Counted from the stretch's first letter, positions 11,440-21,177 are shown. The stretch: 64,000 nucleotides of DNA from Pseudarthrobacter defluvii (GCF_030323865.1 NZ_CP066362.1:744001-808000); one strand, 5' to 3'. Numbers and translations: made by a program. The notes: generated from the letters alone by a model not told the origin.

Positions 11440-12931
11440 CGCGGACCACCTTTTCGTTCAGCGCGCGCAGGAAGTCGGCGGACCAGTGGTCAACGTCATG
11501 GTCCAGGATCTGGCGGCGCATGGACCGCATACGCCGTGAGGCTTCGCGGGGGCTGAGCTCGATGGCGGTCATGATGGTGTTCTTGAGCCCCGCGATATCG
11601 TGCGGGTTGATCAGCAGGGCCTGCTTGAGCTGGTCCGCTGCGCCGGCGAATTCGCTCAGCACCAGGGCGCCGTCGTTGTTGTTGCGGGCCGTGACGTATT
11701 CCTTGGCGACGAGGTTCATGCCGTCACGCAGGGCGGTGACCAGCATGACGTCGGCCGCCAGGTAGAGCGCGACCATTTCCTCCACCGGGTAGCTGTGGTG
11801 CAGGTAGCGGACCGCCGTGTTTTCGAGGGTGTCATACGTGCCGTTGATGTGGCCCACCGTGCCCTCAACCTCCTCGCGGAGGAGGCGGTACTGTTCCACG
11901 CGCTCACGGCTGGGGGAGGCCACCTGGATCAGGGTGGCATCGCCAACGGTGAGGCGGCCGTCCGCCAGGAGCTCCTCGAAGGCCTTCAGGCGGTGGCGGA
12001 TGCCCTTGGTGTAATCCAGCCGGTCCACGCCGAGCAGGATGGTCTTGGGGTTGCCCATGTCCTGCCGGATCTGCCGGGCGCGTTCGATGATGTCAGGCCT
12101 GGCCGCCAGTTCGCTGATCTGTTTGACGTCGATGGAGATGGGAAAGGCCTGCGCCCGGGCAATGTGCGTCAGTTGGCCGTTGTGGTCCTTGACGTGCACC
12201 TGCTGCTGCTTGACGCTGGCGCCCAGGAAGCGGCGGGCGGAGCGCATGAAGTTGCCGGCATCGCTGACGCGCTGGAAGCCCACCAGGTCGGCGCCGAGCA
12301 GGCCGTCGATGATGGCCTGGCGCCAGGGGAGCTGGGCAAAGATTTCCGGCGGCGGAAACGGGATGTGGTTGAAGAACCCGATGCGCAGGTCGGGCCGGGC
12401 TTCGCGGAGCATCCGGGGGACCAGTTGCAGCTGGTAGTCCTGGACCCAGACGGTGGCACCCTGGTCGGCATGGCGGACGACGGCGTCGGCGAACCTGCGG
12501 TTGACCTTGCGGTAGGCGTCCCACCAGGTGCGGTGGAACTCCGGAGGGGCGATGACGTCGTGGTACAGCGGCCAGAGTGTGGCGTTGGAGAAGCCCTCGT
12601 AGTACAGCTCCACGTCGTCGGTGCTGAGCTGGACCGGGACAAGGTCCATGCCGCCGTGGCTGAACGGCTTCACGGTTTCGTCCGGAGCGCCGTGCCAGCC
12701 GACCCATGCTCCGTCAGTCTTGGTCATCATCGGCGCGAGCGCGGTCACCAGGCCGCCGGGAGACCGGCGCCAGCCGGAGCCGTCGTCGGCGTCGTCGCCC
12801 GGCGCCACGCGGTCCACGGGCAGTCTGTTGGAGACCACCATGAAGTCGTACTTGGTATGGCCGGCATGGCTGGAACCGGATCCGCCGGCCGTTGCTGTGC
12901 CGGCGGGTTTTTCCTGGACGGGTGTTTGCAT
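11429..12931 (-). CDS. otsA: Trehalose-6-phosphate synthase
   Basis: 500-residue GT20 glycosyltransferase that joins UDP-glucose and glucose 6-phosphate. After a 28-residue variable N-terminus the core begins with FMVVSNRLPVDR, then WRRSPGGLVTAL (sugar-binding glycine loop), GAWVGWHG, VWVQDYQLQLVP, LLGVDRLDYTKGI and the C-terminal ALRDGMNLVAKEYV donor-binding motif. AGGGGG lies upstream of the ATG. It is first in the otsA-otsB unit. A 177-bp promoter region separates it from the divergent DsbA-like gene. Confidence 0.95.
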   Translation of the reverse strand: MQTPVQEKPAGTATAGGSGSSHAGHTKYDFMVVSNRLPVDRVAPGDDADDGSGWRRSPGGLVTALAPMMTKTDGAWVGWHGAPDETVKPFSHGGMDLVPVQLSTDDVELYYEGFSNATLWPLYHDVIAPPEFHRTWWDAYRKVNRRFADAVVRHADQGATVWVQDYQLQLVPRMLREARPDLRIGFFNHIPFPPPEIFAQLPWRQAIIDGLLGADLVGFQRVSDAGNFMRSARRFLGASVKQQQVHVKDHNGQLTHIARAQAFPISIDVKQISELAARPDIIERARQIRQDMGNPKTILLGVDRLDYTKGIRHRLKAFEELLADGRLTVGDATLIQVASPSRERVEQYRLLREEVEGTVGHINGTYDTLENTAVRYLHHSYPVEEMVALYLAADVMLVTALRDGMNLVAKEYVTARNNNDGALVLSEFAGAADQLKQALLINPHDIAGLKNTIMTAIELSPREASRRMRSMRRQILDHDVDHWSADFLRALNEKVVRDDS

Positions 12932-13108
12932 TGCGGCCCCCTGGGGTTGCTTGTGCCTCTAAGCCACCCTAGCCGGACGGAATCATCGGGGCTATTCGTC
13001 CGTTGGTCAAGCCGAAGGAATAGTTGAACCCGCAAGCTGTCAGCTTTCTCCCCTAAAATGTTGGGGTGCCACGAAGTGGTCCCCTACGTCGACCGACCCA
13101 AGGAACTC

Positions 13109-13996
13109 ATGAGCCCCGCAAACGAAGTACGTAAGTCCAAGGCTGAGCGAACGGCGGAGGCGCGCGAAAAAGCGCGCCTGATCCGGGAAGCCCAGGCAAA
13201 GAAGGACAAGCGCAACAAGCTGCTGATCGGCTGGGGCATCGTGGCGGCGGTGGTTGTCATCCTGGTGGTGGTGGGCCTGGTGGTTGCGGGCAACATCCAG
13301 CGAAACGCCCCGATCGCTGACCAGGGACCCACGCCTGCCAACGCCAACGCCCACGGCGGCGTGACGTTGCTGGCCAACAATCAGGTTGCCAAGACCGAGC
13401 CGGCCACGGTTGACGCCGCTTCCCTGGGCGATGCCCCGAAGACTCCGCCCGCCGAGGTGGTGGCCCCGGGTGCAGAGGCGGAGGCCGGCAAGCCGGTCAA
13501 GGTGGTCCTCTACGTCGACTTCATCTGCCCCGTCTGCAAAGACTTCGAAACGCGGTACAACGACCAGCTCACCTCGCTGCGCAACGACGGCAAGATCACC
13601 GTTGAGTACCGCCCCCTCGGGTTCCTGGACAGCCGGTCCACCACCAATTACTCGTCCCGTGCTGCCAACGCGGCAGCCTGCGTGGCCAACACGGCCCCGG
13701 AGAAGTACGCCGACTACTTCAACGCCCTGTACGCCCAGCAGCCCGCTGAAGGCAGTGCAGGCTTGTCCGACAACGACCTGAAGAAGATGGCGTCCGACAT
13801 GGGCGTGGACATCAACTCCTGCGTGGACGACAAGACCTACCGCCCGTTCGTGAAGTTCACGACGAAGGAAGCGTCCGCCATCGGCGTTACCGGTACGCCC
13901 ACCGTCTTCGTGGACGGCAAGCAGTGGGGCAAGGGAGACAGCGCCCAGACGCCGTTCCCCGACTTCCTGCAGGCAGCCATCGCCGCCAAGGGCTAG
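13109..13996 (+). CDS. Membrane-anchored DsbA-like thiol-disulfide oxidoreductase
   Basis: 295-residue protein. A charged cytoplasmic N-terminus (residues 1-37, Lys/Arg/Glu-rich) is followed by one membrane segment (about 38-61, GWGIVAAVVVILVVVGLVVA), a Pro/Ala linker and an extracytoplasmic DsbA/thioredoxin-fold domain. The active site is Cys140-Pro-Val-Cys143 in VDFICPVCKDF, and the cis-Pro region is VTGTPTVFVDG. It should oxidise or isomerise disulfides in exported proteins. I start at 13109, which has AAGGA four bases upstream; a longer in-frame start at 13058 lacks one. Two hairpins follow the stop. Confidence 0.88.
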   Translation: MSPANEVRKSKAERTAEAREKARLIREAQAKKDKRNKLLIGWGIVAAVVVILVVVGLVVAGNIQRNAPIADQGPTPANANAHGGVTLLANNQVAKTEPATVDAASLGDAPKTPPAEVVAPGAEAEAGKPVKVVLYVDFICPVCKDFETRYNDQLTSLRNDGKITVEYRPLGFLDSRSTTNYSSRAANAAACVANTAPEKYADYFNALYAQQPAEGSAGLSDNDLKKMASDMGVDINSCVDDKTYRPFVKFTTKEASAIGVTGTPTVFVDGKQWGKGDSAQTPFPDFLQAAIAAKG

Positions 13997-14010
13997 GAAC
14001 CGACAGCACT

Positions 14011-14053
14011 GGCAGGGGCCCGTTCCGGAACGTTTCCGGGGCGGGCCCCTGCC
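14011..14053 (+). terminator. terminator after the DsbA-like gene
   Basis: GGCAGGGGCCCG (14011-14022) pairs perfectly with CGGGCCCCTGCC (14042-14053), and TTATC follows. It begins 14 bp after the stop. A second, smaller hairpin (CCGGGCG with CGCCCGG, 14071-14090) lies between it and the tRNA gene. Confidence 0.7.
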
Positions 14054-14144
14054 TTATCTACAGCCCGTGCCCGGGCGTTTTTACGCCCGGCGGGAGTTGG
14101 GCTAACCTTATCTAGCGCCTACGGGCGCATGCCCCCAGGGGCGC

Positions 14145-14221
14145 GCCTCCTTAGCTCAGTTGGCCAGAGCACCGCTCTTGTAAAGCGGGGGTCGTCGGTT
14201 CGAATCCGACAGGGGGCTCCA
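14145..14221 (+). tRNA. tRNA-Thr (anticodon TGT)
   Basis: 77-nt cloverleaf. The acceptor GCCTCCT pairs with AGGGGGC, with encoded TCCA at the 3' end. The D arm is AGCTCAGTTGGCCAGAGC. The anticodon stem-loop CCGCT-CTTGTAA-AGCGG gives anticodon TGT. The T arm carries GGTTCGAATCC. It decodes ACA and probably other ACN threonine codons. Confidence 0.96.
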
Positions 14222-14289
14222 TGCAACCTCCGGGTCTAAGCTGGATCCATCCAAATGATCAGCGTGCTGACTAAAGGAGGATGGGTGCC

Positions 14290-14715
14290 ATGCCCAAGAC
14301 CGGCAAGAACGACCATGCCCGCAAGGAAGAGCTCCCCTCGACCCTGCAGCGTTCTGACCAAAAAGCCCAGGACACCTTCGCCAAGACCTACGACTCCGCC
14401 CTTGAGTCCTATGACCAGGACGAACAACGGGCCGCGCGTGCAGCGTATGCCTCGCTGAAGCACAGCTACGAGAAGGTGGGCGACCACTGGGAGCCGAAGG
14501 AAAAACGCGGCCCGTCGGACAAGCGCGCGGAACAGGGCATCCGCTCGTCGGAACCTACCGCCGGCGGCGTGGATGCCAACGCCTCGAAGGACCATCTCTA
14601 CAAGCTGGCCAAGGAGTTGGACGTCAAGGGCCGCTCGAAGATGGATAAGGACCAGCTGGTGGAGGCACTCCAGAAGGCCAACGACACAGCCACCCGCAAA
14701 GCCCGCAGCAAATAG
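14290..14715 (+). CDS. ChaB family protein with Rho N-terminal-like domain
   Basis: 141-residue hydrophilic, highly charged protein. The N-terminal ChaB domain (about residues 8-70; ELPSTLQRSDQKAQDTFAKT ... AAYASLKHSYEKVGDHW) is named after E. coli ChaB, whose role in cation transport regulation is poorly defined. The C-terminal 45 residues (SKDHLYKLAKELDVKGRSKM) resemble the Rho N-terminal/SAP-like nucleic-acid-binding helix bundle, suggesting contact with RNA or DNA. The AAAGGAGG at 14273-14280 abuts an ATG at 14281 but is optimally spaced (9 nt) for the ATG at 14290, so I use 14290. It sits alone between tRNA-Thr and the EF-G2-like gene. Confidence 0.82.
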   Translation: MPKTGKNDHARKEELPSTLQRSDQKAQDTFAKTYDSALESYDQDEQRAARAAYASLKHSYEKVGDHWEPKEKRGPSDKRAEQGIRSSEPTAGGVDANASKDHLYKLAKELDVKGRSKMDKDQLVEALQKANDTATRKARSK

Positions 14716-14799
14716 CCTTCGCTCTTGCCGTCCTGCCATCCAAGGTGTCGAATCAAAGGACACGTCCGGTCCGGTCGGCAATGATGCCAGGAGGTTCCA

Positions 14800-16971
14800 A
14801 TGTCGGTGAAGAGCACCAAGGAGTCAGCGCGGGCGGCAGGCGGCAGGAACGGTCCTGAATCAAGGCGGGCCGACCAAGCCGGTGGCATCGCGGCGCAGGA
14901 CCCGGCCCGCATCCGGAACGTTGCCTTGGTTGGGCACTCCGGCGCCGGGAAAACCATGCTGATCGAGGCCCTGCTCGCGGCCGACGGCATGATCACCCGC
15001 AAAGGCTCCATCGCGGACGGGTCGACCGTCAGCGACTCGGACCCCGCCGCCGTGCACCAGCAGCGGTCGGTCACGCTGTCCCTGGTGCCGCTGATGGTGG
15101 ACGACGTCAAGGTGAACCTCCTGGACACTCCGGGCTACCCGGACTTCATCGGTGAGTTGCGGGCAGGCCTCAGGGCGTCGGATGCCGCCCTCTTTGTGGT
15201 CTCCGCCGTGGACGGAATCGATGCAACCACCACCGCGCTGTGGGGCGAGTGCGGGCACATGGGGCTCCCACGCGCCGTCGTCATCACCCGCGTGGACCAC
15301 CCGCGCGCAAATTACGACGGCGCCCTGGCCGCCTGCCAGAGGGCATTCGGCGACGGCGTGCTCCCGCTGTATGTCCCGGTGCGGACAGATGGCGGGATCA
15401 CCGGCCTGCTGGGCCTGCTGTCGCAGGAGGTGGCGGACTACTCCGCCGAAGATTCAGCGCCCGAAGTCCGTCCGGCAACGGCCGGTGAACGTACGGATGC
15501 CGGGAGTGCCAGGGGCACGCTCATTGAGGGCATCATCGCCGAAAGCGAAGATGAGACGCTGATGGACCGCTACCTGGAAGGCGAGGACATGGACACAGCG
15601 GTGCTGGCCGCCGACCTGGAAACCGCCGTGGCCCGCGGCTCGTTCTTTCCCGTGTTGCCCACCTCTGCCGTCACCGGGCTTGGCACGGCGGAATTGCTGG
15701 ACCTACTGGTCCGCGCGTTCCCGCCTCCGGTGGAACGCAGCCTGCCGGACGCCGCCGACCTGTCCGGCAAACCGGCCGGAAGCCTGGCCTGCGATCCCTC
15801 GGGTCCGCTCGCCGCCGAAGTGGTGCGCACCTCCAACGATCCCTTCCTGGGCCGCATCTGCCTGGTGCGGGTCTTCTCGGGGTCGCTGCGCGAGGACTCG
15901 CCCGTCCATGTAGGGGGCCACGGCCTGGCTGACCGCGGCCACCAGGACCACGACACCGACGAACGCGTCACCCACATCTACTCCCCGCTGGGAGCCACCC
16001 TGCGTCCGGTACCCTACTGCGTGGCCGGGGACATGTGCGCCCTGGCGAAACTCGGCAGCGCCGAAACCGGGGACACCATTTCCAGCCGGGAAAACCCGTT
16101 GCTGCTGGCCACGTGGGAAATGCCTGAGCCTCTGTTGCCGGTTGCCGTGGAGGCCGACTCCCGCAGCGACGAGGATGCCTTGGCCCGCAGCCTGGGCAGG
16201 ATCGCGGCGGGAGACCCAACGCTCCGTGTGGACCGAAATAACGAAACGCACCAGCTGGTGCTGTGGTGCATGGGCGAAGCGCACGCCGAGGTGGTCCTGG
16301 ACCGGCTTCGCGAGCAGGGTGTGAAGCTGCACACCGTGAACGTGGTGACGCCGCTGCGGGAAACCTTCGCGGCCCCGGCATCGGGGCATGGCCGCCATGT
16401 CAAGCAATCCGGCGGGCACGGCCAGTACGCGGTGTGCGACATCGAGGTGGAACCGCTGGAGCGCGGCGGCGGGTTTGAATTCGTGGACAAGACAGTGGGC
16501 GGGGTCATCCCGGGAACGTTCATCCCGTCCATCGAGAAGGGGGTGCGGGCGCAAATGGAGAAGGGGGTCTACGCGGGCTTCCCCGTGGTGGATGTGCGCG
16601 TGACCCTCACAGGCGGCAAGGCCCACAGCGTCGATTCATCCGATGCGGCGTTCCAGGCGGCGGGGGCCCTGGCGCTCCGGGAGGCAGCTGCCGCCGGGAA
16701 GGTCCAGCTGCTGGAACCAGTGTCTTCCGTATCCATCATGGTTGCCGACGAACACGTGGGCTCCGTGATGAGCGACCTGTCCGGCCGGAGGGGACGCCTC
16801 ACCGGCACCACCTCATCCGGGGAGGGGCTCACGGAGATCAGCGCGGAGGTTCCGGACCAGGAACTCCTGCGGTATGCCGTGGAACTGCGGGCACTGACCG
16901 CCGGTACCGGACGGTTCCGCCGGCAGTACTTGCGGCACGATCCGGTGCCCCCGAATTTCAGCCCGTCCTGA
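14800..16971 (+). CDS. Elongation factor G-like protein (EF-G2 type)
   Basis: 723-residue translational GTPase with the EF-G domain order. The G domain has P-loop GHSGAGKT (residues 45-52) and G3 DTPGYPD. Domain II is followed by EF-G IV-like and C-terminal V domains (GTFIPSIEKGVRAQMEKGV; VMSDLSGRRGRLTGTTSSGE). It differs from housekeeping EF-G: the base-specificity NKxD motif reads ITRVDHP, and the switch region normally ending in GITI reads RSVTLSLV. Actinobacteria carry such a paralogue (called EF-G-like or EF-G2) whose ribosomal role is unclear. AGGAGG sits upstream of the ATG. It is not in a str operon, which supports it not being the main fusA. Confidence 0.9.
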   Translation: MSVKSTKESARAAGGRNGPESRRADQAGGIAAQDPARIRNVALVGHSGAGKTMLIEALLAADGMITRKGSIADGSTVSDSDPAAVHQQRSVTLSLVPLMVDDVKVNLLDTPGYPDFIGELRAGLRASDAALFVVSAVDGIDATTTALWGECGHMGLPRAVVITRVDHPRANYDGALAACQRAFGDGVLPLYVPVRTDGGITGLLGLLSQEVADYSAEDSAPEVRPATAGERTDAGSARGTLIEGIIAESEDETLMDRYLEGEDMDTAVLAADLETAVARGSFFPVLPTSAVTGLGTAELLDLLVRAFPPPVERSLPDAADLSGKPAGSLACDPSGPLAAEVVRTSNDPFLGRICLVRVFSGSLREDSPVHVGGHGLADRGHQDHDTDERVTHIYSPLGATLRPVPYCVAGDMCALAKLGSAETGDTISSRENPLLLATWEMPEPLLPVAVEADSRSDEDALARSLGRIAAGDPTLRVDRNNETHQLVLWCMGEAHAEVVLDRLREQGVKLHTVNVVTPLRETFAAPASGHGRHVKQSGGHGQYAVCDIEVEPLERGGGFEFVDKTVGGVIPGTFIPSIEKGVRAQMEKGVYAGFPVVDVRVTLTGGKAHSVDSSDAAFQAAGALALREAAAAGKVQLLEPVSSVSIMVADEHVGSVMSDLSGRRGRLTGTTSSGEGLTEISAEVPDQELLRYAVELRALTAGTGRFRRQYLRHDPVPPNFSPS

Positions 16972-17010
16972 TCCCGTCCGGGCAGGAAGAATCCCGAGGG
17001 GCGCCGTCAG

Positions 17011-18264
17011 GTGAATGCTGCAGCTCGCAAAATCCAGACCGTCTACCTGACGCTGACGTTGGGGAACACCCTTGCGGCGTCCTTTATTTGGGGGATCAAC
17101 ACACTGTTCCTGCTCGATGCCGGGCTGAGCAACCTGGAGGCGTTCGCCGCCAACGCGTTCTTCACGGCCGGGATGGTCCTGTTTGAGGTGCCGACGGGCG
17201 TGGTGGCGGACAGCTGGGGGCGCCGTACCTCGTTCCTGCTGGGCACCGTGACCCTGGCCGGATCCACCTACCTCTACTACCTGCTGTGGCAGTTGTCCGC
17301 GCCGTTTTGGTGGTGGGCCGCGGTGTCCGCCCTTCTGGGCCTTGGCTTCACGTTCTTCTCCGGGGCAGTGGAAGCCTGGCTGGTGGACGCCCTGCACTTC
17401 TCCGGTTACGACGGCGGCCTGGAAACCGTCCTGGGCCGCGGCCAGATCGTTTCCGGCATCGCCATGCTGGCAGGATCAGTAGCTGGCGGGGTCATCGCCC
17501 AGGCCACCAACCTGGGCGTGCCGTTCCTCCTGCGCGTCGCCGTCCTGGTGGCAATGTTCGTGGTGGCCTTCCTGCTGATGCACGACGTCGGCTTTACACC
17601 AGAGCGCTCGGCCCACCCTCTGCGGGCCACCCGCGCAGTCCTGAAGGCGTCCGTGGACGGCGGCCTGAGGAACCCGCCGGTGCGGTTCATGATGCTGGCT
17701 GCCCCCTTCACCGAAGGCGTGGGGTTCTACGTTTTCTATGCCCTCCAGCCCTACCTGCTGCAGCTTTTTGGCGATCCCAAGGCCTACGCCATAGCCGGCC
17801 TGGCGGCGGCCATCGTGGCGGGTGCGGATGTCGTGGGCGGCTGGCTGGCACCCCATGTCCGGAAACTGGTCCGCCGCCGCACCACTGTGCTGATCGCCTC
17901 CACGATCACCAGCTCGGTGGTCCTGGTGGTGCTGCTGGCCACCAATGTCTTTTGGCTGGCATTGGTGCTCCTGGCGCTGTGGGCCGTGGTGGCCTCCGCA
18001 GGCACGCCGGTGCGCCAGGCCTACCTCAACGACATGATCGCCTCGAAGCAGCGGGCAACGGTCCTCAGCTTCGCCTCGCTCATGGGCTCCAGCGGGGGAG
18101 TGGTGGTGCAGCCGGTACTCGGCCGGGCCGCCGACGTTTATGGCTACCCTGCATCGCTGGCTTTGGGCGGTGCGGTTCAGCTGCTGGCGGCACCCTTCAT
18201 GCTCCTCAGCCGACGGCGCCGGGCGCCGGCAGACTTGGCCACGGGCCTGGCAGCCGCACCCTAG
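17011..18264 (+). CDS. MFS transporter
   Basis: 417-residue integral membrane protein of the major facilitator superfamily, about 12 predicted membrane segments. After a short N-terminus the first helix carries LGNTLAASFIWGINTLFLLD, and the motif-A-like loop between TM2 and TM3 reads GVVADSWGRRTSFL. A basic loop (LLSRRRRAPADLA) closes the C-terminus. The GTG start has GAGGG upstream and lies 39 bp after the EF-G2-like gene, so read-through transcription is possible. The substrate is unknown; the fold suggests drug or metabolite efflux. Confidence 0.87.
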   Translation: MNAAARKIQTVYLTLTLGNTLAASFIWGINTLFLLDAGLSNLEAFAANAFFTAGMVLFEVPTGVVADSWGRRTSFLLGTVTLAGSTYLYYLLWQLSAPFWWWAAVSALLGLGFTFFSGAVEAWLVDALHFSGYDGGLETVLGRGQIVSGIAMLAGSVAGGVIAQATNLGVPFLLRVAVLVAMFVVAFLLMHDVGFTPERSAHPLRATRAVLKASVDGGLRNPPVRFMMLAAPFTEGVGFYVFYALQPYLLQLFGDPKAYAIAGLAAAIVAGADVVGGWLAPHVRKLVRRRTTVLIASTITSSVVLVVLLATNVFWLALVLLALWAVVASAGTPVRQAYLNDMIASKQRATVLSFASLMGSSGGVVVQPVLGRAADVYGYPASLALGGAVQLLAAPFMLLSRRRRAPADLATGLAAAP

Positions 18265-18296
18265 ACAGGCGCGGCACGTGTTGGAGCCGGACGCAG

Positions 18297-18343
18297 CGAA
18301 GGCTCCCGCTGCCGGGACTTGGTCCGGGCAACAGGAGCCTTCG
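18297..18343. terminator. hairpin between convergent MFS and mmsB genes
   Basis: CGAAGGCTCC pairs perfectly with GGAGCCTTCG, enclosing a second stem (CCGGGAC with GTCCGGG). It lies between the two convergent stop codons and so may terminate both units. There is no T run, so the function is uncertain. Confidence 0.45.
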
Positions 18344-18365
18344 GGTGCGCAGGTGGCGGTTCCTC

Positions 18366-19643
18366 CTACTTCACGCCTGCTTCCACTGCTTCGCTGGCCG
18401 GAGCCGGCTTTTCCTGTGCGGGCGAAGAGGAGGTCTTCAGTTTGAAGCGCTTTCCAATTTCGCCGCCGCCACCGCTGCGGTTCTTGTTGAAGATGTCGAA
18501 GCCGACGGCGACAAGGAGCACCAGGCCCTTGATGAGCTGCTGGTAGTCGGTGCCCAGGCCCAGGATGGACATGCCGTTATTGAGGACGCCCATGATGAGT
18601 CCGCCGATCATGGCTCCGGCGACGGTTCCGATACCACCGGTGACCGCGGCGCCGCCGATGAAGGCCGCGGCGATGGAATCCAGTTCGAAGCCGGTTCCAC
18701 CGGCCGGCTGAGCCGAGTTGAGCCGGGCGGTGAAGACGAGGCCCGCCAGCGCGGCCAGCACGCCCATGTTCACGAAGAGCCGGAACGTCACGGCCTTGGT
18801 CTTGATGCCGGACAGTTCAGCCGCGTGCAGGTTGCCGCCGATGGCGTACGTGTGCCGCCCGAAGACACTGTTGTTCATGAGGGCCGTGTAGGCGATCACC
18901 AAGGCGGCCAGGACCACCAGGACAATTGGGGTGCCGCGGTAGGACGCCAGCAGGAACGTGATGATGAGCATGAGCAGCGCCGTGAAGGCGGTCTTGATGA
19001 CAAACCAGACCAGTGGCTCGCTCTCGAGGTCGAACTTCCGGCGGATCCGGCGTTCCTTGAGCGCCTGGATCAGCAGCGCGGCCGTGGCCCCGACGCCCAG
19101 GATGACGGTGAGCCACTCCAGCACGGAGGTGCCGCCGGTGAGGTCGGGAAGGAAGCCGCCGCCGAGGGCACGAAGTTCGGCCGGGAAGGGGGTGATCTGC
19201 TGGTTCTTCAGGGTGATAAGGGTCAGTCCACGGAAGATCAGCATGCCCGCCAGCGTGACGATGAAGGCCGGAATCCCCACGTAGGCGATCCAGTAGCCCT
19301 GCCAGGCACCCACCAGGGCACCGACCAGCAGGCAGGCGGGGATGGCGGCCCACCACGGCCAGCCCCAGTGGACGATCATGACGCCGGCAACGGCGCCGAT
19401 GAACCCGGCCACGGAGCCGACCGAAAGGTCGATGTGGCCGGCGATGATCACCATGACCATGCCGATGGCCAGGATCAGGATGTAGCTGTTCTGGACCACC
19501 AGGTTGGTGACGTTCTGCGGTTCCAGCAGGATCCCGCCGGTCAGTCCCTGGAACAGCAGGACAATCAGGATCAGGGCAACGAAGATGCCCACCTGGCGCA
19601 GTTGGCTCGTGAGGAATCCGAGCGATTCTCTGAGGGCGGACAT
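18366..19643 (-). CDS. mmsB: Monosaccharide ABC importer permease
   Basis: 425-residue membrane permease of the ribose/xylose (BPD_transp_2) family, matching the MmsB/GguB/XylH group of multiple-monosaccharide importers. It is longer than RbsC because of extra membrane segments in the middle (after ALKERRIRRKFDLESEP). About 10-12 hydrophobic segments are visible, with the family signature GLIMGVLNNGMSILG near the C-terminus. It is third in the binding-protein/ATPase/permease operon, starting 4 bp after the ATPase stop with AAGGAA upstream. It forms the channel for arabinose, xylose, galactose or similar sugars. Confidence 0.93.
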   Translation of the reverse strand: MSALRESLGFLTSQLRQVGIFVALILIVLLFQGLTGGILLEPQNVTNLVVQNSYILILAIGMVMVIIAGHIDLSVGSVAGFIGAVAGVMIVHWGWPWWAAIPACLLVGALVGAWQGYWIAYVGIPAFIVTLAGMLIFRGLTLITLKNQQITPFPAELRALGGGFLPDLTGGTSVLEWLTVILGVGATAALLIQALKERRIRRKFDLESEPLVWFVIKTAFTALLMLIITFLLASYRGTPIVLVVLAALVIAYTALMNNSVFGRHTYAIGGNLHAAELSGIKTKAVTFRLFVNMGVLAALAGLVFTARLNSAQPAGGTGFELDSIAAAFIGGAAVTGGIGTVAGAMIGGLIMGVLNNGMSILGLGTDYQQLIKGLVLLVAVGFDIFNKNRSGGGGEIGKRFKLKTSSSPAQEKPAPASEAVEAGVK

Positions 19644-19647
19644 GTCG

Positions 19648-21177
19648 CTATTCCTTCTCTTTGGTCATGTAGTGCATCAGGGTTTCCTGGGTGGCCTCGG
19701 CAATGGGGACTTCACCTGTGATGTGGCCGGCGGCCAGCGTGTAGATGCGGTCGCAGATGCCCAGCAGCTCAGGCAGCTCCGAGGAGATTACGATGACGGC
19801 TTTTCCTTCGGCCGCGAGTTTCGCGATGATCGTGTAGATCTCGTATTTGGCGCCGACGTCGATCCCCCGGGTGGGTTCATCGAGGATGAGCACGTCCGGA
19901 TCGGAGAACATCCACTTGCTCAGCACCACCTTTTGCTGGTTGCCACCGGAGAGTTTTCCGGTAATGGCCGCCACTGACGGAGCCTTGATGTTCATGCTCT
20001 TCCGGTAGCCGTTGGCCACCACGGTTTCCTGGTTTTTGTCCACGAAGCCGCGTTTGGCGAGCTTGCGCAGCGCCGCCAGGGAGACGTTCCGCTTGATGTC
20101 CTCGATGAGGTTCAGGCCGTAGTGCTTGCGGTCTTCGGTGGCGTAGGCAATGCCGTTCCTGATGGCGTCGGACACCGTGGCAGTGTTGATTTCCTCGCCG
20201 TACTTGTAGACCTTGCCTGACGTGGCGGTTCCGTACGTGCGCCCGAAGACGCTCATGGCAAGCTCGGTGCGTCCGGCGCCCATCAGCCCGGCCAGTCCCA
20301 CCACCTCGCCCTTCCGGACGTGCAGGTTGGCGTTGTTGACCACCATGCGCGTGTGGTCCTGGGGATGGCGAACCGACCAGTCCTCGATGCGCAGGACTTC
20401 CTCGCCAATGTGCGGCTCGCGGTCCGGGTACAGGCTCTCCAGGTCCCGGCCCACCATGCCGCGGATGATCCGTTCCTGCGTGATCTGGCCTTCGTCAAGA
20501 CGCAGGGTCTCAATAGTTTTGCCGTCGCGGATGATGGTGACGGCGTCAGCGACCTTGCGGATCTCATTGAGCTTGTGGCTGATGATGATGCTGGTGACGC
20601 CCTGGCCCTTCAGGTGGAGGATCAGGTCCAGCAGGTGGCTGGAATCCTCGTCGTTGAGGGCGGCCGTGGGCTCGTCCAGGATGAGCAGCTTCACTTCCTT
20701 GGACAGCGCCTTGGCGATTTCCACCAGTTGCTGTTTGCCCACGCTGATGTGCTGTACAGGGGTGACAGGGTTCTCGTCGAGGCCTACCCGGGCCAGCAGC
20801 TTGGCTGCCTCCAGGTTGGTCTTGCGCCAGTCCACCCACCCGTTGGTGGCTTGTTCGTTGCCAAGGTAGATGTTCTCGGCAATCGACAGGTACGGGCTGA
20901 GGGCCAGTTCCTGGTGGATGATGACGATTCCGCGTTTTTCGCTGTCCGAGATGCTGGAGAAGTTGCAGGGTTCGTTTTCGAAGAGGATCTCACCGTCGAA
21001 GGTGTTGTGTGCATAGACGCCGGACAACACTTTCATGAGTGTTGATTTGCCGGCTCCGTTTTCCCCGCAGATGGCGTGGACCTCGCCACGGTTCACATCC
21101 AGGGTGACGTCCTGCAGCGCTTTGACGCCGGGGAACGTCTTGGTGATTCCTCGCATTTGAAGAATGGGTGTGTTCAT
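19648..21177 (-). CDS. mmsA: Monosaccharide ABC importer ATP-binding protein
   Basis: 509-residue duplicated ATPase of the RbsA/XylG/MmsA class. The first half has Walker [10 protein letters not shown], a signature region [15 protein letters not shown] and Walker [12 protein letters not shown]. The second half has a degenerate P-loop ([10 protein letters not shown]), [14 protein letters not shown] and [12 protein letters not shown]. The start at 21177 ([17 protein letters not shown]) matches family N-termini; the frame is open further upstream to 21270 but that sequence does not look coding. It powers the MmsB permease with the ChvE-like binding protein. Confidence 0.95.
   Translation of the reverse strand: MNTPILQMRGITKTFPGVKALQDVTLDVNRGEVHAICGENGAGKSTLMKVLSGVYAHNTFDGEILFENEPCNFSSISDSEKRGIVIIHQELALSPYLSIAENIYLGNEQATNGWVDWRKTNLEAAKLLARVGLDENPVTPVQHISVGKQQLVEIAKALSKEVKLLILDEPTAALNDEDSSHLLDLILHLKGQGVTSIIISHKLNEIRKVADAVTIIRDGKTIETLRLDEGQITQERIIRGMVGRDLESLYPDREPHIGEEVLRIEDWSVRHPQDHTRMVVNNANLHVRKGEVVGLAGLMGAGRTELAMSVFGRTYGTATSGKVYKYGEEINTATVSDAIRNGIAYATEDRKHYGLNLIEDIKRNVSLAALRKLAKRGFVDKNQETVVANGYRKSMNIKAPSVAAITGKLSGGNQQKVVLSKWMFSDPDVLILDEPTRGIDVGAKYEIYTIIAKLAAEGKAVIVISSELPELLGICDRIYTLAAGHITGEVPIAEATQETLMHYMTKEKE

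Noticed and set aside
14800..16971. EF-G-like gene as a pseudogene because NKxD is altered
   Set aside because: The frame is intact across all five domains and the same divergence is known in actinobacterial EF-G-like paralogues.
17286..19721. An 811-codon plus-strand frame spanning the MFS gene and mmsB
   Set aside because: It covers the MFS gene in another frame and the antisense of mmsB; low-complexity residue mix, no motifs.
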